Shown here: in pieces, positions 26,056 to 34,642 of the stretch
How positions within the stretch are numbered: the stretch's first letter is position 1
Layout of the letters: each line of letters opens with the position of its first letter
From: Kalmanozyma brasiliensis GHG001
Lineage: Eukaryota > Basidiomycota > Ustilaginomycetes > Ustilaginales
DNA length: 64,000 bases
Assembly: GCF_000497045.1 (NCBI RefSeq)
Contig: NW_015961948.1
Location: forward strand, 1,178,001 to 1,242,000
Direction of reading: 5' to 3'
Program-made: the position numbers and the translations under genes
The notes under the pieces: model-generated
Databases searched by the model: none
The model's input: the letters and a program-made list of their open reading frames with translations, nothing else
What the model was told of the DNA's origin: nothing

Positions 26056-28950
26056 CTACTGCCGGAAGTACTGCGCCATATCGTGCAACCTATCAAACAT
26101 GCTACTGAGATAACTCGTCTCGTTCAGCAGCCCCTCGAACTCCTTGATCGCCTCGTCCTCCCCGAGATGCAGGAGGAACTTATCCTGCACCTTCAACACC
26201 GCTTTGTCCGGTTCGAGCCTGATATCCGGGATATTGGCGTCGACCATCAGGGCCACCAAGTTCAAGATGAGGTTCGCGTTCTTGCGCAACCCCGTGAACG
26301 CCGTGTAGCAGAACGCTTTGAACCTCGCATAGTGCGGAGAGGCCGTGCCGCCCATCGCATCGACCATTTCCTTGCACACCTTGACGGGCGGCGGGAAGGG
26401 TTTTGGGTCCCGGCCTAGGATGTAGCCAAAGTCGACGTGGAAGAAGTGTCCGTCGCTGCTGAGCAATAGGTTGTCGAGATGGCGGTCCCCGACGCCAAGG
26501 AGGTAGGTGACCACGCAGTAGCCGGCGCAGGAGCGAACGAAGGTGTCGAGCACCACAGGGTCCACGCCGTAGGTGGCGAGCGAGGTAGGGGATGGGTGGT
26601 GTGCACGGAGGAAGTTGAGCAGCGATCCTTGGTGCGCAGATAGGATCGCTGCGATGGAGAGCGAGTCGACGAATTGGACCATGCCGTCCACGCTCCCCGT
26701 CGCAAGGACGCGGTAGGGCGTCATCTTGAGATCGAGGTTCTCATTTCGAAGCAGTCGGTCCATTAGCGAGAAGAGCTGGATGACGAGCTGATCCTGCCGA
26801 AGATCGTCGCCGTTCTTGAAGATGAGGGTGTACTGACCAACTTCGCCTTTCGAGCCTCGTTTCGCGGCGGCGGCGGCCTGGTCATCGATCAACACTTCCT
26901 CTTCGTCCTCGACCAGGCTCGAAGTGATGCTGTCTGGCAGGACACTGCTAGCATCGCCCTCGGCATTCGAGTCGACTGCACTGTTGACCACAGTCGTGAA
27001 CTCCAGTCGAAGCGGAAAGAGGTTGCTCTTGAAGATGGTGCTCTTCTCCGCCACGATGCCGGTGACCGACACCGACGCGTCCAGTGGCAGCATCAGCGGC
27101 GGATCGAACCGACTGAGCCCATTCTTGGGGTCTGTAATGAGCGCACGGAGCTTCTCGATCTTCTTCGGCCTCGCATCTCGATTCGAGCGCAGCTCCTTGG
27201 CGCGCCTCGAAAGAGTCGCTAGAAGCTTTGCCTGCCTCGTCAGCGTGTCCTTCCTCTCCGCACCTGCTGGGAGAGCGGCGAGCCGGTCCAAGAAGCTCTG
27301 TTTTACCGTCTTGAACAGCGATCCCGTCTTTGGGTCTTCGCACTCCACCTCGAGGTACCAGTACAAGTTGTTGCCCAACAGCGGATTCGACAGGCCCCGA
27401 CGAATGAGAAAATCGACCAGGCCACTTGCGTCATCTTCCACTGTGAGGTTGTAGAGCGAGTTGGAAGGCGAGCTCGTGGGATGGCGCGACGTAGGCTGTC
27501 GACGAGCGTCGTAGTCACGGTCACCGACAGCGGACCCTGTCAGTCCACCAGCGCTGCGAGTCACTGGCTTCTCGAACTTCAACGCCTGCACAAGCTGCAG
27601 CAGGTACAGGATCAGCTCTTCGTCTTCCGCGCGCTCCAATTGGCGAACGGCGTACGATCGCACCCGTGGGTCCTTGAACGTGGGACCAAGCAGCTCGAGC
27701 GCATCGTCGAGACCTGGCTCCGCCCACATCGGCAGTAACACCTCTGTCGCCTGCTTTGCTTCGCCTTGATCCGTCCACACGACCGACTTCAGGAACTTGG
27801 TGAGACCCTTAGGATCTCGCGCCAGGTAGAAGCGGAACGACCACACCCTGTCCATCTCGCTGGGCGTGAGCACGCGTGTTGGCGGATACGAGAGGATGTC
27901 GTTGAGTTCGTCTCGCACTTCTGCCGACGGTTTGAGCTCGCGGTCGAGCGGGCCCGAGCGGTGCGATCGCACGAGTCGACGGTGTTTAGCCTCAACCGGA
28001 TTGGACCGAGCGATCTCTGGATCGAAGATGGTGAAGAGCGAGGCGGTGATGCGATTCGGATCGGCAGTCGACAGCGCGGCGGCGGCAGCGGCAGCAGCAG
28101 CCGCGGCCGAGGAGGGATTGCCTGATGCTGTCGACGAACCGCTTGCCGCTGCATTTTGACCCGCTAGCGCACCAGCCTCGTTGTGCGGGACACCAGCTCC
28201 AGTGCTCTGCGCTCCTGAGCCAGAACCGACGAGCGGACCCGACAGCGACGAAAGCCCATTCGAAGCCTCAGCCGAGGGAAGTATCGACTCGGCCTCGCAG
28301 AACACGATCGGCAGCTCGAACCTCGGCAGGTCGATGTACAGGAAGAGTCGATCGCTTGACTGACTTTCCGCCTGGTACNNNNNNNNNNNNNNNNNNNNNN
28401 NNNNNCCGCGCTCGTGACGCTTGATGAGCTTCTCCAGCCTGCCCATCTCATCCTTCATCTCGCCGACCTTGCTCGGCGTTGCCGTCTCGTTGCTTCCATC
28501 CGCCTTGACTCCCTTCCACACGAACAATCGATGCTGGGCCGACTTGAGCGTGCCCTTCTTGCTGAACAGCGGCAGCGTTGTGCCGCCGATGATGCGCGAG
28601 GCTCGACTCGAGGCGACGTCGTAGATCGTAAACGTTAGCTGAGCGCCAAGTGGCAGGTCGCACAGCTTGTAGGGTATTGTGATCCATTCGTTCCACTGAT
28701 GATTGTTGCGGAAGGGCTTGTATGCTGTTTTGACCGGGATGCTGAGCGGCTTATTGTCCGAGAAGAGACGGCACTCGACGATGAGGTCCGGAAACTGAGA
28801 GTGTTGAGCGCCCCAGTGTCGGCTTTCCGGCTTATCAAGCAGCTGTGTCCGCGTCAAACGGTCGAGTCGGCCTTGAAGCGATGAGATGCGGAAGGTGAGA
28901 TTGAGGCTGAGGTCCGACAGCCGGATGAAGGAGTAGAAGTCGCGATCCAT
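26056..28950 (-). CDS. vps34: Phosphatidylinositol 3-kinase Vps34 (contains a 27-base assembly gap)
   Basis: This is the class III PI3-kinase, making PI3P for endosomal sorting and autophagy. The ORF has 964 codons. Domain order is C2 (about residues 15-250, starting FYSFIRLSDLSLNLTFRISS), PIK helical domain (about 370-560, with LTKFLKSVVWTD and PRVRSYAVRQLERA) and lipid kinase domain (about 640-964). The catalytic loop GVGDRHLDNLLL (about 817) and activation loop HVDFGYILGRDPKP (about 835) are intact, and the C-terminal regulatory helix ends HDMAQYFRQ. A run of 27 Ns (28379-28405) hides about residues 182-191 in the C2/linker region. The frame is preserved across it. Ala/Ser/Gly-rich linker sequence with (A)11 near residue 290 is less conserved. 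Confidence 0.95.
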   Translation of the reverse strand: MDRDFYSFIRLSDLSLNLTFRISSLQGRLDRLTRTQLLDKPESRHWGAQHSQFPDLIVECRLFSDNKPLSIPVKTAYKPFRNNHQWNEWITIPYKLCDLPLGAQLTFTIYDVASSRASRIIGGTTLPLFSKKGTLKSAQHRLFVWKGVKADGSNETATPSKVGEMKDEMGRLEKLIKRHERXXXXXXXXXXYQAESQSSDRLFLYIDLPRFELPIVFCEAESILPSAEASNGLSSLSGPLVGSGSGAQSTGAGVPHNEAGALAGQNAAASGSSTASGNPSSAAAAAAAAAAALSTADPNRITASLFTIFDPEIARSNPVEAKHRRLVRSHRSGPLDRELKPSAEVRDELNDILSYPPTRVLTPSEMDRVWSFRFYLARDPKGLTKFLKSVVWTDQGEAKQATEVLLPMWAEPGLDDALELLGPTFKDPRVRSYAVRQLERAEDEELILYLLQLVQALKFEKPVTRSAGGLTGSAVGDRDYDARRQPTSRHPTSSPSNSLYNLTVEDDASGLVDFLIRRGLSNPLLGNNLYWYLEVECEDPKTGSLFKTVKQSFLDRLAALPAGAERKDTLTRQAKLLATLSRRAKELRSNRDARPKKIEKLRALITDPKNGLSRFDPPLMLPLDASVSVTGIVAEKSTIFKSNLFPLRLEFTTVVNSAVDSNAEGDASSVLPDSITSSLVEDEEEVLIDDQAAAAAKRGSKGEVGQYTLIFKNGDDLRQDQLVIQLFSLMDRLLRNENLDLKMTPYRVLATGSVDGMVQFVDSLSIAAILSAHQGSLLNFLRAHHPSPTSLATYGVDPVVLDTFVRSCAGYCVVTYLLGVGDRHLDNLLLSSDGHFFHVDFGYILGRDPKPFPPPVKVCKEMVDAMGGTASPHYARFKAFCYTAFTGLRKNANLILNLVALMVDANIPDIRLEPDKAVLKVQDKFLLHLGEDEAIKEFEGLLNETSYLSSMFDRLHDMAQYFRQ
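28379..28405. other. Run of 27 undetermined bases
   Basis: Twenty-seven Ns interrupt the Vps34 coding sequence. The number is a multiple of three and the flanking frames agree, so either the length is real or this is a local unresolved repeat. Confidence 0.98.
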
Positions 28951-29483
28951 TGCGCTGGGTGATCTTGCTGTCCAGCTCAGAGATCAATGCACGGACCGTG
29001 ATGTGTGTGCATCCGACGACCTCGTCCCTGTCGATGGGAGCCGTCGACGTGTTGGTGAGGATGAACGATTCTACGACCGGTGCATCCAAAGCATTGCGCC
29101 AGCTACCACGGGAGGCTGGTGATTTCTCCGCTGAGGGACGACAGATCGCGCCAACTTCGGCTAGTTGTCAGTGCGAGGCGTCTGTCTGATGACTCTGTCG
29201 AGGAGGATGGTGGAGTGAAGGTGATCTGATTCGAGACCGAAGCGTGAGTCTGTGCGCGCAAAACCGCGTGCGCTGCATTTCAGGGTCCAACATGTCTCGC
29301 CAACAACGCAACTCGACTCGAACGTCTTCCACACGCAACAAACGATCAACGCCCTGTTCGAAAAGGACATCACTCATGAAACAAGCAGAGCTAGCGGAGA
29401 AGGTGACATACGGTCGAATCGAATATCATACACCCGGTCGTACAAATTGCGTGGGAGCTACATCGATACAAAGCGCCGGTGCT
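28951..29483. other. Intergenic region
   Basis: This 0.53-kb stretch contains the promoter of Vps34 and the 3' flank of the chromodomain gene, both on the minus strand. No coding sequence, RNA gene or repeat is recognised. Confidence 0.5.
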
Positions 29484-32400
29484 TCAGTTGCCTGGCAGCC
29501 TTGCCAGCTCCCGACACTTGTCTGCGCCGAATTCGTTCAAAGAGATCTTCTCGATCCCTGCCAGTTGCTTCTCCGACATCTCCTCTCCCTGCGAAACCAG
29601 CACGTGGAAACGCGTATCGCGCGAACTTGCCATCTGAGCCTTGCGCAGGGTGGCGAGCACCTCATCATCAACGCGCTTCACCAGCTCTGCAGGCTCGTCG
29701 GGTACCTCGGTCGGCTCGTCAAACGGCAGGCCACTGATGTCGTCGACCGACCACTCCTCGCATAGCGCAGATGTGTAGAGCGTCTCGAGCTTCGCATCCA
29801 ATTCGAGCATGAGCTCGATCGGAAACTCCTGATCCTCGCCGATCAGATCTAGAGCTCGGCACACGGGCTCGAGATGATCGGCAAGAAGCTTGAAACAGGT
29901 TCGGACCCACGGGTGGATTCGGACTTTCCAGTGGTCTGCTAGATGGAAAGCTGCATTGCAGAGAATCGAGTCCGGCGGCGTCTTGTCGGTCTGCGTGAGT
30001 TGCCCTTCTTCCTTGTCCAGCGGATCCTGCTCCGGACTTGCCATGCTGGATCGTAGAAGGTCGGCCAAGATGGTCGTGAAGGTGAATGTGACCAAGCCGG
30101 AGCGACCTGGGAAGAATTCGCAGATACGCTCATCCGGATCGACAGACGAGAATCCAAACAAGAAGAAATTGCAGAGCGGATGACGCTTCATGCGGCGCAA
30201 GACAGGAGCTAGCGAGGGTACCCGCGGGTCGTCGGTGGTCTGATCGCTGGAAAGCATCTGCTGGAACGCGGCTCGGCGCACGAAGATGTTGGTACCACGC
30301 TGGGTGTCTTTCCAGAGTTTGGCGTCCTTCTCCGGGTCCAAACCGAGGCGGGCGCCGCCTTCGAAGATGCGCGCCATGGAGTAGATCATGATCCTCTCGT
30401 AAGCAAGAGGATTGACGCCCTGAAAGATCACATTGTACTTGCTGCGCATGTCCTTGTAGACCTTCTTCGTGACTCCATAGCGTTGTGCCGCCAACCTGAT
30501 CTTGCGAACGTCGTGACTAGTGACGTGGAAATCATCACCGAAGTTCTTGCCGATGGCGGCGTCAAGTACGCTATCGACATTCGAATCGAGGCGCGGAAGC
30601 GGATCGAAGGAGATCTGGGATGATGGAGCTGGGTGGTGGTCCAGCTGCAGTGGGACCACACAAATTGTGTATGGTTGCCCAATAGCGTCCGCGAGCGAAG
30701 GGGGCACTCCCTTGATGTGGTCGGCCGTGTACTTGCTCGAAAATGCGACGAGGTAATCTTTGAGCCCGGAAGCTTCGCCCATGACGGCGGCTTCGTCCGC
30801 ACAGGCAAACAGCGCGACGTCGAGGGCCTTCAGCTGTTCGGAAAGCTGATCCACCGAGGATCGGGCTTGAGGCGCTCCGAGACCATGTGCATGGAGCAGC
30901 AAGACGTCATCAGCTTTCATGGATTGCCCAGCGAGAACATCGCGAAGATGAGCAAATGGCATGTAATGGTTGAAGCAGACAGTGCTGCCAGAGCTCGTCA
31001 GACCCAGTGCCTGGACGCGATCAGCCGAGAGCCGCTCAGGGGCAAACAGCGCGCCCTCCGTCTCGATATGGTTGTGCCCAACGTCGAACTCGAACCAACC
31101 GTTCCAAATCAGACGTCGTTGCACCCGTGACTGATGGACTTTGGGGCCTCGACTGGCGGTTCCTCCGTGCAGCGGGGATCGGACGGCAGGTGACGGAGGC
31201 ACAGGAGAGCGACCGCCGTTCGAGGCTGTCTCCGTGGTGAAGTAGCCGGAATCTTGTGGCGACCACTGACCATCTTCATGCGCTGGTGACCAAGACGCTG
31301 CAGGATCGTGTTGAGAACTGGTCACAGCAGTTGCAGGGCGGAGTCGAGGGTCCTCGACCGGACTACGAGCCACGGCTGGTTGCGACGGTCCCGATTGCGC
31401 GAAGCTGACTTGCTTGGGCTTGAGAGCAGCGTCTCTTGCGGTTGACGAAGGGCCCGACGCTTGTCTGTCTCGATTGAGCTGTTCCTCGCCCTCCGGAACT
31501 GGTTGTCGAGGGTTGAACTGGCTACGCACTGCGCTCATTTCTGGAATATCAAAAGCATCGTTATCGGCTGCATCAGACGAGGCGGAGCTGTCAGCATGAG
31601 CGGCCGGAGCTGAAGGTGCCGGACGGCTACCGCCCTGGAAATTTTCGACGGGTTTGAGAACGAGCAGGTTCGGCTTTTTCACTTCCGAAGGCCTTCGAGC
31701 GGTTGTTGAGATCGATCGGCCGTTGCTGTCTGTGGGAGCTTGCAAAGGTGGCGCGGTACTCGAGTTCATCGCTCCCGGCCTAGCACCGCTGCCACCTCCG
31801 CCACCGCCGTGCAGACGATTCAGGAAATTTCCGAAATCTTGCTTCATTTGAACCTTGGGTCCGCGCCGATGCGCACCTTTGTAGCTTCCGGGCGGAGGGC
31901 GTGGGGCAGGTGCTTGACTGGTCGTTGCAGTACTCGGCCCTGCGATCGACGAGGATGACGGTATCCCACTGGATCGCACTGGACCATAGCCCATTCCGGG
32001 ACGATCGCGGATCGGTGCCATGGATGTGCTGAGCCCGGGATAATTGGGTGCGGAGCGACGGAAGACGATCTGGTTCTCGTCGTCCTCCGGAATGCTGTCG
32101 TTGAGCTGCGACACGCGAGTCCGAGCAGCGATGGTACCAGATGCACCTGCGCGAGCCTTCATGGAGATGTCGGCCAAGTTGCGGTCGGTCCGCGTCGCAT
32201 TGTGCCGAGACGGTCCAGCAGCGTGGGAGCCAGCGGCACCCGCAGAGCGCTGCCATTTCTTCTGCGCCAACTTTTCGAGACGCCTTTGTTGGCCTCGACT
32301 GGATCCTTTCTCCTGAAGACGCGTCGTCTCGAGCGTCAATCGCCTCTCACGTCGGATCTGTGCGAAGCGCTCCTCTCGTCGCGCTTCTCTTGCTCTTGTC

Positions 32401-33749
32401 TCTTCGTTGAGCGACCGTTCGTACTGTTTTAGCTGGACTCGATCGCGGCGAATGTCGAGACGCTTTTTCTTCTTGGCCTCGTGTGCGCGCTGTCGTGGAC
32501 GACGATTGACAGCGACGTCCGTGTCGGAGTCATGGGCGCTATGATCAAAAGGGTCTTCGATGGCATCGGCTGGTCGTCCACCTTGGCGCTTCCAGTAGTC
32601 ACTGATGGTCTTCGCCTGGTTGAAATTGCTTTCCTGCTCCCAGGTGCTCGAGTAAGGCGGATAACCCCGCCAGACAGTGCGGTACTGGAGGAAGCCTCGT
32701 CTCGGATTCTTCCGATGGCGGAGAACCGCCCGAACAACGAAATTTCCATCGTAAGCATCATCGAGATGCGCGGTCGAACCTTGCCAATGCTCCTGATCGT
32801 ACTCATTCCAATGCCCGAGCCCTTCCTCGCTGTCCGAGCCATGAAGAGACCCCTCGGAACTGGTGTAAAATTCTTCTTGAGAATCGAACTCGTCCGAGTC
32901 GGTGACAACGACAGAGCTGACGTCCGAGCTCAGGAGATCGTCTTGCTGAGCTGCGGAGGGTGGTTGAAAAGGCGCATCTGACGAGGCAAACTGGATAGGG
33001 GCGGCAGCACTGCCAGACGCATTGCTGGTACTTTGAGGGATGACTGAGGCAGCGCGCTGAGAAGGGGCTTCGTGCTGAGTAGAGTCGGTCAAGATGGGTA
33101 CCGAGCTTGATCTGGTGGTTGCTGAGGTAGCTGAGGTTGGAAGCTCGGCGGAGGGTTGCGTTGCGATAAGCTCGACCTCATCCTCGCTCATTGGCTGCGG
33201 CTGAGGAGCACGAGATACTTGAGCCTGGTCTTGAAGTGCGGGCTGGACAGTGAGCGAAGGCAGAGGTGCATCGTCGTCGTCTGCTATTTCGACGACGTCT
33301 ACAGCCTGAGATTTTTGTGTGCCATTCCGGTCGTAGATGGTGCTTGACGATGGGCTGGTAGCGAGTGCGTCTCCGGGTCGAGAGTGACCATTTCGATCTC
33401 CATTCTGACTGGCAGCGATGGTGGCCGCCTTCTTCTCGGCCTTCCTGCGCTTGCGCTTCTCCTCTTTTGCCTTCTCCCTTTTGCGTCTCTTCTTTTCGTC
33501 ACGCCTCTTGATCTCCTCGTTCCTCTTAGCTCGGGAGCCGTCGCCTACCGCCTCCGGTCGAGGGTTTCGAGCACTAGATCGTGTGAAGTAGGATGGCGTC
33601 TCTACCAGCTCGTCCTCGGCATCTGATTCAAGCTGATCAAATTCGGAGTCGGAATTTGGTGTTGGCCGAGATTTGACGTTGAGAGAGCGGAGAGGCTTGA
33701 TGTCCTCATCCTCATCGGTGCTATCGAGTGCCACGCAGGGGGCAGGCAT
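29484..33749 (-). CDS. Large chromodomain protein, possibly Chp1-like heterochromatin factor
   Basis: The 1421-aa product begins with an acidic stretch and a long Lys/Arg/Glu coiled region (about residues 75-110, KRRDEKKRRKREKAKEEKRK). A chromodomain lies at about residues 336-395: NFVVRAVLRHRKNPRRG, YRTVWRGYPPYSSTWEQESN, SDYWKRQGG. It includes aromatic-cage candidates and the conserved TWE. A long disordered Arg/Ser-rich middle follows. The ordered C-terminal 550 residues start near 875 (WNGWFEFDVGHNHIE) and include LLLHAHGLG, ALFACADEAAV, YTICVVPLQLD and NFFLFGFSSVDPDERICEFFPG. A chromodomain plus a large C-terminal globular region recalls fission-yeast Chp1 of the RITS complex. That link is inference; the C-terminal fold was not identified with certainty. 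Confidence 0.75.
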   Translation of the reverse strand: MPAPCVALDSTDEDEDIKPLRSLNVKSRPTPNSDSEFDQLESDAEDELVETPSYFTRSSARNPRPEAVGDGSRAKRNEEIKRRDEKKRRKREKAKEEKRKRRKAEKKAATIAASQNGDRNGHSRPGDALATSPSSSTIYDRNGTQKSQAVDVVEIADDDDAPLPSLTVQPALQDQAQVSRAPQPQPMSEDEVELIATQPSAELPTSATSATTRSSSVPILTDSTQHEAPSQRAASVIPQSTSNASGSAAAPIQFASSDAPFQPPSAAQQDDLLSSDVSSVVVTDSDEFDSQEEFYTSSEGSLHGSDSEEGLGHWNEYDQEHWQGSTAHLDDAYDGNFVVRAVLRHRKNPRRGFLQYRTVWRGYPPYSSTWEQESNFNQAKTISDYWKRQGGRPADAIEDPFDHSAHDSDTDVAVNRRPRQRAHEAKKKKRLDIRRDRVQLKQYERSLNEETRAREARREERFAQIRRERRLTLETTRLQEKGSSRGQQRRLEKLAQKKWQRSAGAAGSHAAGPSRHNATRTDRNLADISMKARAGASGTIAARTRVSQLNDSIPEDDENQIVFRRSAPNYPGLSTSMAPIRDRPGMGYGPVRSSGIPSSSSIAGPSTATTSQAPAPRPPPGSYKGAHRRGPKVQMKQDFGNFLNRLHGGGGGGSGARPGAMNSSTAPPLQAPTDSNGRSISTTARRPSEVKKPNLLVLKPVENFQGGSRPAPSAPAAHADSSASSDAADNDAFDIPEMSAVRSQFNPRQPVPEGEEQLNRDRQASGPSSTARDAALKPKQVSFAQSGPSQPAVARSPVEDPRLRPATAVTSSQHDPAASWSPAHEDGQWSPQDSGYFTTETASNGGRSPVPPSPAVRSPLHGGTASRGPKVHQSRVQRRLIWNGWFEFDVGHNHIETEGALFAPERLSADRVQALGLTSSGSTVCFNHYMPFAHLRDVLAGQSMKADDVLLLHAHGLGAPQARSSVDQLSEQLKALDVALFACADEAAVMGEASGLKDYLVAFSSKYTADHIKGVPPSLADAIGQPYTICVVPLQLDHHPAPSSQISFDPLPRLDSNVDSVLDAAIGKNFGDDFHVTSHDVRKIRLAAQRYGVTKKVYKDMRSKYNVIFQGVNPLAYERIMIYSMARIFEGGARLGLDPEKDAKLWKDTQRGTNIFVRRAAFQQMLSSDQTTDDPRVPSLAPVLRRMKRHPLCNFFLFGFSSVDPDERICEFFPGRSGLVTFTFTTILADLLRSSMASPEQDPLDKEEGQLTQTDKTPPDSILCNAAFHLADHWKVRIHPWVRTCFKLLADHLEPVCRALDLIGEDQEFPIELMLELDAKLETLYTSALCEEWSVDDISGLPFDEPTEVPDEPAELVKRVDDEVLATLRKAQMASSRDTRFHVLVSQGEEMSEKQLAGIEKISLNEFGADKCRELARLPGN

Positions 33750-34331
33750 GTTGCTGAGTATGAGGCGTGTGCTTCGCTATATGCACTGGCAAACAGAAGC
33801 GGTTCCAGATATCGCGCGGGTTCTGCAGTAGAGCGAAGTTTCCACTTCGTGCATGCGTCGCCCGTTGCCTGTAGACGCTGATGGAGGAGGGGCGAGAATG
33901 TGACTCGAAAGGGCGATGGCGTCCAGCGTGCCAATGTGGAGGATCTCAGACCATAGGCATACCACACCGCAGCATACATCCAGTCGAGCGGCGGCTATGA
34001 GAGAGACGGCGAAGAGCAGCGGGAGGAAGTTCGCGGGTGAGCTCGCTACCAGGGAAGTAATGCCGAGGTCGTGGAGGAGCAGGTACGATCAAGCCGAGTC
34101 GAAAGGCCGATCAGGGTGTTAAGTCAAGACCGGATCGCCTGCGATCGGCTGGAGGCTCAAGCGTAGATTGGGTGAGATCGGTAACGCGGAGAGGTGTGTT
34201 GATGGAGATAGGGAGGGGCGGAAGGAAAGGGATCGGTGTAAGACGAGCGGAAGGAAGGAGGGAAAGCGAAAGCGCAGGGTCTGATGTATGCATTCCCGTT
34301 TGAGCGTTCATGAGCTCAAAACAGATTTCGC

Positions 34332-34364
<33 letters not shown>

Positions 34365-34642
34365 AGCCAGGGTCTGAGACGCGAAGCCCAAAATCTGGCT
34401 TTCTCGCCGTGCAAAGTGCTCCTCCGACTTCCGACGTGACTTTGCGCAATTCATCGAGACGGCCTGTCCACGACGAATAAGGTTCTTTCCCACGCTCTGA
34501 TCAGCCTTCTGACAGAATCACGTTCAGGAAGCGCAGCTCGACTCAGCCCACATCAAGTCTGTTCCGCTCAAGGAGTGAATGAGGACACGTTATGAAGTGG
34601 GTCGTCTATTGAGTTCGCACGAAAGGCAGAAGATTACAAAGC
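33750..34642. other. Intergenic region with a trinucleotide repeat
   Basis: This 0.89-kb stretch lies between the start of the chromodomain gene and the stop of the Mcd4 gene, both on the minus strand. Apart from the (GCA)10 tract I see no gene or RNA. An open frame across the repeat only reads poly-Leu and is not credible. Confidence 0.5.
34332..34363. repeat. (GCA)10 microsatellite
   Basis: Ten perfect GCA units (34332-34361) followed by GC and a degenerate CAGCCAGCC tail. It lies in non-coding sequence about 280 bp past the Mcd4 stop and 580 bp upstream of the chromodomain start codon. Confidence 0.95.

Noticed and set aside
34111..34449. Open frame with a poly-leucine segment
   Set aside because: The leucines come from translating the (GCA)10 repeat; there is no other support.
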